Of a stretch of DNA of 64,000 nt, positions 1 to 8,968 are shown piece after piece. The DNA lies in assembly GCA_019894765.1 (NCBI GenBank), contig JAGXNT010000022.1:1-64000 (forward strand), read 5' to 3'. Source of the DNA: Candidatus Heimdallarchaeota archaeon (GTDB lineage Archaea > Asgardarchaeota > Heimdallarchaeia > JABLTI01). Under the pieces are notes generated by a model. The model was not told the origin of the DNA. It made no database searches and saw only the letters and a program-made list of their open reading frames with translations. The position numbers and the translations under genes are program-made. Each line of letters opens with the position of its first letter. Position 1 is the stretch's first letter.

Positions 1-2
1 AG

Positions 3-206
3 CTCATGGTAATGACTGTTCGAGATGGTAGAGCTGGTAATCCAGACATTGAAATTGGTATTTGCGGTGAGCAAGGCGGTGATCCTAAATCCATTGATTT
101 TTGTTATCGCATTGGTTTGGACTATGTAAGCTGCTCACCTTTAAGAGTTCCAGTTGCTCGTTTAGCTTCTGCTCATGCAGTTATGAAAAACGGACCAAGA
201 GAGTAG
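3..206 (+). CDS. ppdK: Pyruvate, phosphate dikinase, C-terminal end (partial)
   Basis: The reading frame is open from the left edge to a TAG stop, so only the last ~68 residues are present. They match the end of the PEP/pyruvate-binding TIM barrel of PPDK: GICGEQGGDP, where the Cys is the catalytic acid/base of the family, then DYVSCSPLRVPVARLA. The enzyme interconverts pyruvate + ATP + Pi and PEP + AMP + PPi. In an archaeon that also carries a PPi-type phosphofructokinase in this window, it fits a PPi-linked glycolysis/gluconeogenesis. PEP synthase and enzyme I share the fold, but the CSPLRVPVAR ending favours PPDK. Confidence 0.9.
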   Translation, partial: LMVMTVRDGRAGNPDIEIGICGEQGGDPKSIDFCYRIGLDYVSCSPLRVPVARLASAHAVMKNGPRE

Positions 207-217
207 AATAAATGTAG

Positions 218-245
218 AAGACTCTATTTTGAGTCTTTTTTCCAT
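218..245 (+). terminator. Terminator-like hairpin after ppdK
   Basis: A perfect 7-bp stem (AAGACTC / GAGTCTT) with a 6-nt loop begins 12 nt after the ppdK stop and runs into a T-rich stretch. It resembles an intrinsic terminator; archaea mostly terminate at T-runs, so the hairpin's contribution is inferred. Confidence 0.55.
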
Positions 246-372
246 TTTTTTCTTTGTTGTACTTTCTTCTAAGAACTATTTTTCTTCTTTTATCAAGTTT
301 TATTTTTAGTAGCTGTCGATCCGATGATGGGTCTTAAGTAATATCTGAGGAACGGTTTTCTAACAAATGAAG

Positions 373-1224
373 TCAATCTACTGTAGTAAGAGGATCAATC
401 TCAATGAAGTTCGTTCTTCTCTTATTTGCTATTATACCATCAATTATGTAAAAGAGATTGAAAGCAACAAGTAATCCTAATTGCACTAAGAGATACAGAT
501 AAGGTTGTGTAGAGAAGATGGATCCATCTAGAAAGTGGAAATTAGGATAAGCTTCAGGATAAATGAAATTAAAATAAACTTGATCCAATAATACTAGAAA
601 TAGGCCCCAAATTAGCATGTTTATAATAAGAGGTACCAAGCCTCTAATTAGATCTATCTTAATAATCTTTTTGTACTTGTTAAAGCCAGTTACTTTCCAA
701 CATCGATTATAATACCAATAAATGCTGGTAAAGAGCGCAACTACTTGCAGCACGATGATGAAGGCAAAGAGCAATCCCTCTAGAGAGGAAGGAGAAAATC
801 TAAGTGGGCTTGTACTAGCATCCCCTGGAAAGTGTTTTTGCTCATATTCGTAAGGAAAGCCAGAGAGATAGAAAATCCCTAGAATAGCAGTAGAGACAAT
901 AAGAAACAGCATTCCTTCGAGTACTGCAAGCACTAGTTTTCCTTGTAAAACCTTGTTTCTGTAAGAGCGATCATGCCAATTGACATACATTTCCTTATCC
1001 CCAACAATAAAATATGCCGTTGCCATGACCATTGAAAAGAAAATTACTATTTTTAGAATATCAAGAAAATAATAGTAAACATTGAAAATCCCTGTTGCCA
1101 TGGATAATGCAAAAGCTAAAATAATACAGGCAAGATATAGCCCAATTCGCAGTACTAGGAATCGCTTTTTCCAATAAGCACTTTGCTTAATTATGAATCG
1201 TATTCTCTTTATTGAGCTTATCAT
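373..1224 (-). CDS. Six-helix membrane protein, unknown function
   Basis: A 283-residue protein with about six hydrophobic segments (around residues 25-55, 58-76, 95-125, 147-170, 193-220 and 240-265), a basic N-terminus and short hydrophilic loops. No catalytic or transport motif is recognised. The N-terminus begins with a basic amphipathic stretch (IKRIRFIIK) and the C-terminus is hydrophilic. It is convergent with ppdK and lies downstream of the HEAT-repeat gene on the same strand with a gap of about 28 bp, so the two may be co-transcribed. Function is unknown. Confidence 0.6.
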   Translation of the reverse strand: MISSIKRIRFIIKQSAYWKKRFLVLRIGLYLACIILAFALSMATGIFNVYYYFLDILKIVIFFSMVMATAYFIVGDKEMYVNWHDRSYRNKVLQGKLVLAVLEGMLFLIVSTAILGIFYLSGFPYEYEQKHFPGDASTSPLRFSPSSLEGLLFAFIIVLQVVALFTSIYWYYNRCWKVTGFNKYKKIIKIDLIRGLVPLIINMLIWGLFLVLLDQVYFNFIYPEAYPNFHFLDGSIFSTQPYLYLLVQLGLLVAFNLFYIIDGIIANKRRTNFIEIDPLTTVD

Positions 1225-1252
1225 TATTCTTCACTCTTTGTTTCTTGACCCA

Positions 1253-1960
1253 CTACTTATACAGCTTTAATGATATAAAATCCTCTAGTTGTAATTCCTC
1301 AAGATGAGATAATCTACCTTGGTTCTTCATTTTACGGATCTCCTTTAACCCTTCTCCTTCACCTTCCTCAAGGTAAGCAAGTGCTAAAGCTAATCTGAAA
1401 CGAATTTCATCAGATTCTGTCAAGAGCATAGTTTCGGTAAGTGGTTCTATAGCTATATCGGCACTTAATTCAACTAATGCCCAAGCTGCAATGGAGTGCA
1501 ATAATCCTTCATCAGGCATTTGGAGAATTTCTATAATTTCAGGAATAGCTTTTTTAGCTTTTTCACCAAGTACACCTAAACCCCACACAACTCTTTCACG
1601 TACTAATTTATGTTCGTCCCTTATTGCTTGTATTAGTAGAGAATTAATATCACTGGGTCTAATTCGTACTAAAGCTTCTACTGCTGAAGCCCGAACTTCC
1701 TCACTTTTATCTTTTAAGAGAATTTGAGTCAATTCTGGATTTATTTTGTCGTACTTTACTTTCCCAATAGCTAAAACTGACATAGATCTTACTGCCCAGT
1801 CTTCATCTTTTATTGTTTCAACAAGTGTAGGGATTGCCTCTTTAGCTTTCATTTCCAGATTTTGAAGCTCCCAGGCTGCTTCTCGTTTTTCCTCGAGATT
1901 ATCGGATTTCAGTCTTCTAATATATTCAGAAACTCTTTTCTTTATTTCTTTTTCACTCAT
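1253..1960 (-). CDS. HEAT-repeat protein
   Basis: About 235 residues starting at ATG 1960 (MSEKEIKKRV); the frame extends 30 codons further upstream, but that extension is not HEAT-like. Repeating pairs of helices of ~31-35 residues are visible, for example AAWELQNLEMKAKEAIPTL, RSMSVLAIGKV and RASAVEALVRI, each with the alanine and I/V pattern typical of PBS-lyase/HEAT repeats. Such solenoids usually act as protein-binding scaffolds. No lyase cysteine or histidine is apparent. It is divergent from the ClbS-like gene at 2072, with about 110 bp between them. Confidence 0.75.
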   Translation of the reverse strand: MSEKEIKKRVSEYIRRLKSDNLEEKREAAWELQNLEMKAKEAIPTLVETIKDEDWAVRSMSVLAIGKVKYDKINPELTQILLKDKSEEVRASAVEALVRIRPSDINSLLIQAIRDEHKLVRERVVWGLGVLGEKAKKAIPEIIEILQMPDEGLLHSIAAWALVELSADIAIEPLTETMLLTESDEIRFRLALALAYLEEGEGEGLKEIRKMKNQGRLSHLEELQLEDFISLKLYK

Positions 1961-2071
1961 TGTACCAATACCCTTTCTTACAACAAAAGCATATTTAGTT
2001 ATTATATTAAAATTATTATTGGATAATAATCCACTTAAAGAATTAAACAAATAGAATAGTTGGGATCTATT

Positions 2072-2530
2072 ATGAATGAAGAAATTTCTTTAAATCAAAA
2101 AATTGATAATATGAAAAAAACAACAGAATTCCTTCTTGCTTTAGATGAATCTTTCACATTAACAAATGGTTGGAAAGCAAGAGAGCTTCTGCTTCATCTT
2201 TGGTGTTGGGATGATGAATTCGTTAAAATATGTGAATTCAAGATGAAAGATTCATTAGATCAATGTGAATTTGAATTTCAAAAAATGAAAATCGAATATT
2301 CAGAATGGAATGATTACATGCTTGATAAGATGAAGGAAAAATCCTTCAAGGAAGCGAAGGAGAAATTCAAAGTAACTAGACTCAAGATCATTGAATTGTT
2401 CGAAGATCTAATCAAACTGCCGGAAATAGTAGACGATGAAAAATCATTTTATCGAACAGATAAAATTCTTGATTTGTGGCAACATGACAAACAACATTTA
2501 GAAGCAGGTGGAGCAAAGATAGAATTCTAA
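2072..2530 (+). CDS. ClbS/DinB-superfamily four-helix protein
   Basis: A mainly helical protein of 152 residues. ATG 2072 is preferred to a TTG twelve bases earlier. Family signatures are the early motif LLLHLWCWDDE and the C-terminal WQHDKQHLEA, which resemble the ClbS/DfsB group of the DinB superfamily; these proteins include colibactin-resistance hydrolases and many uncharacterised members. Histidines in both motifs sit where DinB-like proteins bind a metal. The trmO gene follows after 36 bp, so they may form a transcription unit. The substrate is unknown. Confidence 0.6.
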   Translation: MNEEISLNQKIDNMKKTTEFLLALDESFTLTNGWKARELLLHLWCWDDEFVKICEFKMKDSLDQCEFEFQKMKIEYSEWNDYMLDKMKEKSFKEAKEKFKVTRLKIIELFEDLIKLPEIVDDEKSFYRTDKILDLWQHDKQHLEAGGAKIEF

Positions 2531-2566
2531 CGGTGTTCCGCTTTTCATCTTTTTGGAGGTCGTTTA

Positions 2567-3016
2567 TTGAATATTGAGCCAATTGGTTTTGTAAAAAGTG
2601 AGATAATTTATCCCTATGACCAAGCATGGGGAGAAGTAATTTCTGAAATAATAGTCAATGAAGAATATGCTAAAGGAATAATTGGCCTTGAGGATTTTTC
2701 GCATGCCATTATTATCTTTTACATGCATAAAGCATCATATGTAGAGGAAAAGCATCTTGTACGTCACCCACGAGAACAACAAGATTTACCTAAAATTGGA
2801 ATTTTTGCTCAAAGAGCTCGACATCGACCAAATCCTATTGGTATTACTACTGTCCGTATAATCAGTGTTGAAGGAAATACACTAACTGTAAAAGGTTTAG
2901 ATGCAATTAATGAAACACCAGTATTGGACATTAAGCCATACTATCCAATTTTTGACAAGAGAGATGATGCTTCTACGCCAGATTGGGTACAAGAAATAAT
3001 GAAGAATTACTTCTAG
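2567..3016 (+). CDS. trmO: TrmO-like tRNA (t6A37) N6-methyltransferase
   Basis: A 149-residue protein of the TsaA/YaeB (UPF0066) family, which in E. coli N6-methylates t6A37 in tRNA using S-adenosylmethionine. It opens with the family-typical PIGFVKSEI and carries the conserved core RARHRPNPIGITTVRI and VKGLDAINETPVLDIKPY. The start is TTG at 2567, supported by GGAGGT at 2555-2560 six bases upstream. The length fits the single-domain core without the extra C-terminal domain of some bacterial forms. Substrate in this lineage is assigned by family. Confidence 0.85.
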   Translation: MNIEPIGFVKSEIIYPYDQAWGEVISEIIVNEEYAKGIIGLEDFSHAIIIFYMHKASYVEEKHLVRHPREQQDLPKIGIFAQRARHRPNPIGITTVRIISVEGNTLTVKGLDAINETPVLDIKPYYPIFDKRDDASTPDWVQEIMKNYF

Positions 3017-3022
3017 TGAAAA

Positions 3023-4069
3023 TTACCATCTATTATAGAAATCCTCAACAATTCCTAAGAAATTTTTTACATTGAGTTTCTTTCCATTATCTAAAACTAC
3101 ATGTCCTGTGAAATATCCAAAGAGTCGAGGTTGAATTGACTTAACCAACAAGAAATTAACTTTAGTTAATCTATTAATTAAGGGGTGAAAGTCCATTTCG
3201 AATCGACCATCATTACTTGTAATTTTCCAAGGTTTCATGTAGTCTTTTGGATCCAGATGAAAAGTTACTTCATCTAATTTGTGAGCTTTGCCTTCGTAAA
3301 ATAGCATATTTTCTGAAGCCGGAGTACTATCAGTAAAGCCATACCCAACATTCCAGCCAATAGATTTACCATCAAGATAACCTGAAGCTGTGCCCCAGTA
3401 CCACTGATTTACATAAGTCCAAATTCCTCTACCCCAATCCATGCCACCCATTGCACTATCATGTGAAAACTCGTAATACTTACTTCCTAATCTAACAGTT
3501 CCTTTAGCTGGCATGCAATTAATTTTTTGATTATAATAAAATGCTTTCCGATTTTTCTCCCATGAGGTAGCTCTTACCATGCTTTCCAAATTCGGGTCTT
3601 GATGTAGTGAAATATCAGCTGTTAAACCCCATTCATCCTCTTCCCATCTAAAATCAGGAGCTTCAATGGTAATATGGCGTTTAGGTAAAGAGTAATTATA
3701 TTTCATTAGAATTTTATTGTTCTCAAAAGAGACTCTCCCATTTCCAGAATGTGGTAATAATCCTGTTTTACCTCGAGGTAGAAGGGTCATAGTTTCAAAA
3801 TGAACGTATTTTTTCATATTGAAGTCTAACCAGCAAACCGCTATCAAACCAAGATATCCAATATCAGCTATAGTACAAGTCAAGCAATGTTTTCTTTTAT
3901 GATCAATAATGTAGTAAAAATCCCATTCTTTGAATCGAAGCCAACTTGCATTTATTTTATTTTTATCATATTCTAAAAGTAGATCTGTTGCCCATCCTTC
4001 TTCTGCTAGTGTTCCATCTTCTTTCAAAAGCGGTTTTCGTTCAGTAATTCTATGTTGTTCTCTCAGCAA
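3023..4069 (-). CDS. DUF2804 family protein
   Basis: 348 residues starting at TTG 4069 with a strong AGGAGGG ribosome site (about 4074-4080). It matches the DUF2804 pattern: N-terminal QHRITERKPLLKEDG, then many beta-strands with aromatic and glycine-rich turns such as HDSAMGGMDWGRGIW and NQWYWGTASG. The predicted all-beta fold resembles the lipocalin-like proteins of this family, whose function is not established. It is convergent with trmO, with only 6 bp between the stops. No signal peptide is seen. Confidence 0.75.
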   Translation of the reverse strand: MLREQHRITERKPLLKEDGTLAEEGWATDLLLEYDKNKINASWLRFKEWDFYYIIDHKRKHCLTCTIADIGYLGLIAVCWLDFNMKKYVHFETMTLLPRGKTGLLPHSGNGRVSFENNKILMKYNYSLPKRHITIEAPDFRWEEDEWGLTADISLHQDPNLESMVRATSWEKNRKAFYYNQKINCMPAKGTVRLGSKYYEFSHDSAMGGMDWGRGIWTYVNQWYWGTASGYLDGKSIGWNVGYGFTDSTPASENMLFYEGKAHKLDEVTFHLDPKDYMKPWKITSNDGRFEMDFHPLINRLTKVNFLLVKSIQPRLFGYFTGHVVLDNGKKLNVKNFLGIVEDFYNRW

Positions 4070-4143
4070 TCTTCCCTCCTATGAAACAAGTATTACTAGA
4101 AAATTAAAAAGCTTTGTTGGGTGAGATATCTAAAAAAACAATA

Positions 4144-5589
4144 TTAAGAAAGCAATTCTTCCAACTCGTTCATTTTCTTGATTAGTTGTTTACCTTTCGA
4201 TGTAATTGAGTATCTTTTTTGACGATCATTTGATTCAATTTCAATTATAAGCTCTCTTATTTGTAGTTCCCTAAGATGTTGATAGACGGCTTGCAAAGAA
4301 ATCATTTGACCTAGAGATTTCCAAATTCCGTATCCAAAATTACTATCTTTGGAATTGATTTTTTCTAGAATCTCTATTTTAGTTCCCATACTTCTTAATG
4401 ATTCCACTTTTTTATCTTGAGAGGTACTTTTTTGAAATGCACCAGAAGTTTTCATTCCACTTGCAGTAATAATCGCTAGCATAGTAGCATTTTGTGGAAG
4501 TATTTTCTCTTTCAGTAAATTATCCACTGCTGCAATTACTGTGGCACTACTTAATTCCGCAAAAATTCCTTCCTTCTTCCCTAATAATTTACTTGCAGCA
4601 ATAATTTCTTTTTCCGAAACAGAAATTGCTATCCCATTACTTTCTTTGATACTTTGAACTGCTTTTTCACCGAAGATTGGGTTTCTTACCATTATGGCAT
4701 CTGCTAATTTATTTTTGCTAATGTTCTTCTTCGATATTTCCTGAATTGAATTTCCGTCATCAAAAGATTTTGTTATGGAATCATACCCTTCAACTTGAAC
4801 ACCAATTATTTTGGGAAATTTGTAATCTGAGGGTATTAGTTTGAAATCTTTAGCTTGTTTTAAGCCCTTCCAAATAGAATATAGTAAACCACCACTTCCC
4901 ATTGGAACAACAATATACTCGAGTTCTTTTAATGAACCAAATGTGTTTTGTTGCTCAACAATTTCTAGTGAAACAGTTTTTGCTCCTTCTATTGTTAAAA
5001 TATTAAATTCTGGAGTCGCTTGATAACGTCCTTTTTCAATCATTTTGACAGCAAGATCAAGGCTGTCATCAATAGTCTCCCCGTAGTCAATAACCTCTGC
5101 ACCATAAGCTAACATTTGGGTATGTTTCTCTGGGGAAGTGCTCTTAGGTGCGACACAAAAGCATTTGATTTGAGCTGCTGCACAATAAGCACTTAAAGAA
5201 GCACCAAGATTTCCATCTGAAGCACAAACCAGGGACTGCATATTTCTACTCATAGCATCAGAAACCATCAAAGGGGAAACTCTATCTAAATACGAGCCTG
5301 TTGGATTTGAGCCTTCGATTTTTAAAAATAAATTAACTTTGTCTTGAAATAAGTGTAAAGCTTTGCGTAAAGGTGTTTGTCCCTCTCCAAGAGAAATTGT
5401 TTTTTCGAAATGAGGTAGAAAAGATCGATAACGCCAGATCCCCTTTTCACTATTTTTGATCGCTAAACCTGTTTCCGATAAATCAAAATCATATTCAACT
5501 GAAGTTGCACTGCACTGCGGACAAGTATGAGAACGTTGTTGTAGGTTTAATTCTGCTTGACAGATTTTACAAACAATCTTTTCCGTCAC
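4144..5589 (-). CDS. Threonine-synthase-fold protein lacking the PLP lysine, with C-terminal winged helix
   Basis: The N-terminus has a zinc-ribbon-like pair (CKIC and CPQC) followed by a fold-type II PLP-enzyme body. Expected motifs are present: LGEGQTPL, SDGNLGASLSAY (phosphate loop region), GSGGLLYSIWKGLK and the late ELSSATVIAAV. The motif that in threonine synthase reads PTGSFKDR is here PTGSYLDR; the Schiff-base lysine is a leucine (TTA codon, 5287-5289). The last ~70 residues form a PadR/ArsR-like winged helix (AVYQHLRELQIRE, then RYSITSKGKQLIKK). GTG 5589 is preferred because GAGGAG lies nine bases upstream; a TTG at 5637 is the alternative. It is divergent from pdxS. Inference: a PLP-binding regulator rather than an enzyme. 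Confidence 0.75.
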   Translation of the reverse strand: MTEKIVCKICQAELNLQQRSHTCPQCSATSVEYDFDLSETGLAIKNSEKGIWRYRSFLPHFEKTISLGEGQTPLRKALHLFQDKVNLFLKIEGSNPTGSYLDRVSPLMVSDAMSRNMQSLVCASDGNLGASLSAYCAAAQIKCFCVAPKSTSPEKHTQMLAYGAEVIDYGETIDDSLDLAVKMIEKGRYQATPEFNILTIEGAKTVSLEIVEQQNTFGSLKELEYIVVPMGSGGLLYSIWKGLKQAKDFKLIPSDYKFPKIIGVQVEGYDSITKSFDDGNSIQEISKKNISKNKLADAIMVRNPIFGEKAVQSIKESNGIAISVSEKEIIAASKLLGKKEGIFAELSSATVIAAVDNLLKEKILPQNATMLAIITASGMKTSGAFQKSTSQDKKVESLRSMGTKIEILEKINSKDSNFGYGIWKSLGQMISLQAVYQHLRELQIRELIIEIESNDRQKRYSITSKGKQLIKKMNELEELLS

Positions 5590-5651
5590 TTCATCATTCT
5601 CCTCTGCAACTTTAATTGTTAAATATCTTATATTCAATATTTCGAATAAAG

Positions 5652-5659
5652 TTTATAAA
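5652..5659. promoter_or_regulatory. Shared TATA-like element between thrC-like gene and pdxS
   Basis: TTTATAAA is self-complementary and lies in the divergent interval. About 26 bp away it would place one start near 5629 (minus, 40 nt before GTG 5589) and the other near 5682 (plus, 40 nt before ATG 5722). It also overlaps a 7-bp inverted repeat (TAAAGTT 5656-5662 / AACTTTA 5671-5677). Confidence 0.5.
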
Positions 5660-5678
5660 GTTAATGTTTCAACTTTAA

Positions 5679-5700
5679 TATACAAGTTATGACTTGTATA
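5679..5700. promoter_or_regulatory. Candidate operator upstream of pdxS
   Basis: A perfect 8-bp inverted repeat, TATACAAG (5679-5686) and CTTGTATA (5693-5700), with a 6-bp spacer, ends 21 bp before the pdxS ATG at 5722. It sits at the predicted transcription start, where a bound dimeric winged-helix protein could block pdxST. The divergent gene encodes such a domain. Binding is inferred. Confidence 0.55.
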
Positions 5701-5721
5701 GTATCGAGGAGATTTTCTAAA

Positions 5722-6696
5722 ATGAAAAATCTATTCTCTGAAAGATCCTACATGAAGAAAGGCGAAATACCTCATAGAACAGCATATGAAGAAGATGTAG
5801 TTCGAGGCACAAGTCGTGTCAAAAGAGGGTTCGCTCGAATGACGAAGGGCGGAGTCATAATGGACGTTACTTCTGTTGAGCAAGCACATATTGCAGAAGA
5901 TGCTGGAGCAGTTGCAGTAATGGTCCTTGACAAATTGCCCATAGATGTAAGAAGAGCTGGTGGTGTTGCTCGTCCAGCTTCAATTCCGATTATTATGGAT
6001 ATTCTCGATGCAATTACCATACCTGTAATGGCTAAATGCCGACTTGGTCACACCTATGAAGCTAAGGTTCTACAAGAAACAGGTGCAGATTGTATTGATG
6101 AATCAGAGGTACTAACACCGGCTGATGAATTTAGGCATATCTGGAAGTGGGACTTTGTTGCCCCATTTGTTTGTGGTGCCTTAGATCTTGGTAGTGCATT
6201 ACGCCGAATTGACGAAGGTGCAGCCATGATACGAACAAAAGGAGAACCAGGAACCGGTAATGTTGCTGAAGCGGTGCATCATATCAGACTTGTCACCAAT
6301 GAAATCAATGAAATTAAGCGTTTATTTGAAGTCAAAGATTATCAGCAATTAATGTTTAAAGCTCGAAAAATGACTTGTTCATTTGATACTGTTTTAGAAA
6401 CAGCTAAAATTGGTCGTTTGCCCGTTGTGAATTTCGCAGCTGGGGGTATAACAACACCTGCTGATGCTGCACAAATGATGTTGCTTGGTGCTGATGGTAT
6501 TTTTGTTGGTTCAGGTATTTTCAAGAGTGAAGATCCTCTAAACAGAGCTTCTGCTGTTGTACTAGCTACTTCTTATTGGGATAGCCCCGATGTAGTTTTT
6601 GAAGCACAAGAAATGGTTAGTGAAGAAAAAGCAATGATGGGACTAACTGGTTCCGAAATGAAATTGCGAATGCAAGATAGAGGTGCTGATCTATAA
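5722..6696 (+). CDS. pdxS: Pyridoxal 5'-phosphate synthase subunit PdxS
   Basis: The synthase subunit makes PLP from ribose/ribulose 5-phosphate, glyceraldehyde 3-phosphate and ammonia supplied by PdxT. Clear signatures: [28 protein letters not shown] (with the substrate-binding lysine), [13 protein letters not shown] and [31 protein letters not shown]. The length of 324 residues is slightly long, from an N-terminal extension. ATG 5722 follows a GAGGAG ribosome site (5706-5711), so the upstream ATG at 5689, which lies inside the inverted repeat, is unlikely to be the start. pdxT overlaps the stop by one base. Confidence 0.95.
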   Translation: MKNLFSERSYMKKGEIPHRTAYEEDVVRGTSRVKRGFARMTKGGVIMDVTSVEQAHIAEDAGAVAVMVLDKLPIDVRRAGGVARPASIPIIMDILDAITIPVMAKCRLGHTYEAKVLQETGADCIDESEVLTPADEFRHIWKWDFVAPFVCGALDLGSALRRIDEGAAMIRTKGEPGTGNVAEAVHHIRLVTNEINEIKRLFEVKDYQQLMFKARKMTCSFDTVLETAKIGRLPVVNFAAGGITTPADAAQMMLLGADGIFVGSGIFKSEDPLNRASAVVLATSYWDSPDVVFEAQEMVSEEKAMMGLTGSEMKLRMQDRGADL

Positions 6697-7328
6697 TGTC
6701 TAAGAAGAAAGAAATTCAAATCGGTGTGCTTGCAATTCAAGGAGATGTTCTTGAACACATCAATATGATGGATGAAGTTTTGGCTAACAAAGGAATTAAC
6801 TCTAAGACAATTCGCGTTAGAAAACCAGAACAAATTGAGCAGTTAGATGGTTTGATCATTCCAGGTGGCGAAAGCACAGTTATGAGTAGACTTGTTTCTG
6901 AAATGCGGTTTGATAATAAACTAATCAATACCATTCGAGAAAAAGTGAAGAATGGAATGGCGATACTTGGAACTTGCGCTGGAACAATTATGCTTTCAAA
7001 AACATCCAAAGACAATGTTGTGAAAGATTTCTCACAAGTTTTGCTCGAATTAATGGATATTGATGTTCTCAGGAATAAATATGGGAGACAACAAGATTCC
7101 TTCGAATTACCCATTTCCATTGAAGCATTTGGTAAACAACCCTTTCCAGGAGTATTCATCCGTGCACCAGTAATAGTGTCAGTTGGAAAGAATGTGGAAA
7201 TACTTGCTCGAAACAACGAAGAGATTTTTGCTGCAAAGCAAGGAAAATTATTAGCGGCAACATTTCATCCAGAGTTAACAGAGGATACTAGATTTCACGA
7301 GTACTTCTTGAAACTAATTTTGAGTTAA
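6696..7328 (+). CDS. pdxT: Pyridoxal 5'-phosphate synthase glutaminase subunit PdxT
   Basis: A class I glutamine amidotransferase of 210 residues that releases ammonia from glutamine and channels it to PdxS. It has IGVLAIQGDVLEH, the oxyanion region IIPGGEST, the nucleophile in GTCAGT (Cys94) and the catalytic pair in FHPEL (His191, Glu193). The start codon overlaps the pdxS stop (TAATG), typical of translational coupling in a two-subunit enzyme. Confidence 0.95.
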   Translation: MSKKKEIQIGVLAIQGDVLEHINMMDEVLANKGINSKTIRVRKPEQIEQLDGLIIPGGESTVMSRLVSEMRFDNKLINTIREKVKNGMAILGTCAGTIMLSKTSKDNVVKDFSQVLLELMDIDVLRNKYGRQQDSFELPISIEAFGKQPFPGVFIRAPVIVSVGKNVEILARNNEEIFAAKQGKLLAATFHPELTEDTRFHEYFLKLILS

Positions 7329-7335
7329 TTAGTAG

Positions 7336-7362
7336 TTGGCGTGGTTTTCACGCCAATTTTTA
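7336..7362 (+). terminator. Hairpin plus T-run after pdxT
   Basis: A perfect 8-bp stem (TTGGCGTG / CACGCCAA) with a 5-nt loop is followed by TTTTTATT. It starts 8 bp after the pdxT stop and separates it from the convergent transporter gene. It has the form of an intrinsic terminator. Confidence 0.7.
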
Positions 7363-8835
7363 TTCTTTATACGGATATCTTTCTCCTTTCAAATAGCGTG
7401 CATGATTGTTTTTTATGAATAGTATAACTACAAATCCGACTAAGAAAAATACTAGCATTGAAAGAATGGCAATTTGATAGGCCAAGGTTTTTCCATAAGG
7501 TAATACTAAAGAGAGTACGCCTGAGAAAATCAATGGTCCTAATGCAGCACTAACTTTACCGGAAATTTTCTTGAATCCCATGTATTGCCCAATTTTCTCT
7601 GGAGGGCATAATTCAAGGATAAATTGTCGACCTATTACGAAAACTGAACCCATTCCAAAGGATAAAACAGCAGCAGCAAAATATGCTAAAATGCGTAATT
7701 TGTATATTACAGTTTTATTTCCAATTATTACAGTTTTATAGGTCACTCCTGCTAAAACGGTTAGAATAATTCCAATTATCCATGCGATTGCTGTTATTAC
7801 AACACCAAATTTCGGTCCCTTTCTATCGATTACAGGACCCATAATAAAGAGAAAAGCAACTCCAACAAGAATCCCACCAAATAGAATTACTCCGGCTGTT
7901 GTTTCCTCAAGACCTAAACCTTCTCTTAAATAATCAACCATAATAGCAATGACCGTACCAACAGCATCATTGATCAGAAACCACCCTACCAAAAACAGAA
8001 GCATACCTTTGTTTTCCTTGAAAATTTCTTTGAATGTTCGACCGAGTTGAACAAATGTGCTTCTAGTTCTTCTTCCAAACGATTCAGTAATTTGCTTTTC
8101 GCTTTTGTTTTCTTTGACAAAGAAAAATGGTATTAGGAGAAAAAGATAGAACACTGCAGCAAAAATAAACATCCAATAAACCCAACCTAATTGGATGTCT
8201 TGTATTGCGACATTGTTATTTAACACATCATCGACTGTTGTTGCATCTCCAAATCCCCTTGGTAGAAGAAAAACTAGAAGAATAGCAAAGATGGTCCCAA
8301 CATAACCAAATGCAACACCAAAAGCTGATACTTTAGCACGAGAATTCGTATCACAAATGAACGGCAGCATAGATTCGTAATAGAGATTCGCAGCTTGAAA
8401 AACAACATTCGTTATTAAGAATATTAAGAGACCAAGTAAAAACCTCATTGTCACAACAATCAAAGGAATAAATGCGATAGTAATTACGCCTAAAATAATT
8501 ACTAGGGGTTTTCGTTTGCCAACTAGATCAGAGTGTGCGCCAAGAATAGGCATTAGTATTGCTACAACAACATTGGAAAGCATGAGAAAAGTACTGACCA
8601 ACAAGTGAGACCGAGCAAAAGTAAAACCTGATCTGAGACCCATTAATTCTCCCCATTGAAAAAGAGTTATTGAAACAATAGCCATAGCGAAGACAGTATC
8701 AGCTGCATCATAAAAAGCCCAAAAAAGTATGTTCTTTTTTTCGGTTGTTTGAGCTTCTCCTACTCTTGCTAACTCAATTATCCTTGATTTTGTGGCACCC
8801 TCATGCAAATCACTAGAAGAGGTTTCATCCTCCAT
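7360..8835 (-). CDS. MFS transporter, Atg22/UMF1-like
   Basis: About 491 residues with roughly 12 hydrophobic segments. The first segment FWAFYDAADTVFA resembles the WxxYDxAnsxF opening of the UMF1 (Atg22-like) branch of the major facilitator superfamily, and AHSDLVGKRKP fits the A-motif loop between helices 2 and 3. Yeast Atg22 exports amino acids from the vacuole; the substrate here cannot be told. ATG 8835 is preferred to GTG 8844 because AGGTGG stands five bases before it. The gene stands alone and is convergent with pdxT. Confidence 0.75.
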   Translation of the reverse strand: MEDETSSSDLHEGATKSRIIELARVGEAQTTEKKNILFWAFYDAADTVFAMAIVSITLFQWGELMGLRSGFTFARSHLLVSTFLMLSNVVVAILMPILGAHSDLVGKRKPLVIILGVITIAFIPLIVVTMRFLLGLLIFLITNVVFQAANLYYESMLPFICDTNSRAKVSAFGVAFGYVGTIFAILLVFLLPRGFGDATTVDDVLNNNVAIQDIQLGWVYWMFIFAAVFYLFLLIPFFFVKENKSEKQITESFGRRTRSTFVQLGRTFKEIFKENKGMLLFLVGWFLINDAVGTVIAIMVDYLREGLGLEETTAGVILFGGILVGVAFLFIMGPVIDRKGPKFGVVITAIAWIIGIILTVLAGVTYKTVIIGNKTVIYKLRILAYFAAAVLSFGMGSVFVIGRQFILELCPPEKIGQYMGFKKISGKVSAALGPLIFSGVLSLVLPYGKTLAYQIAILSMLVFFLVGFVVILFIKNNHARYLKGERYPYKE

Positions 8836-8968
8836 GATAACCACCTAGCCCAGGAGTTGAATGGACTCCTAAATTACAACTACAAAAGAGTTAAACTATA
8901 AATAGATTTTTGAGAAAAAAAGTGGACATAATTAAACAAAATCATTTGACCTTGCTTAATTATTAAGT

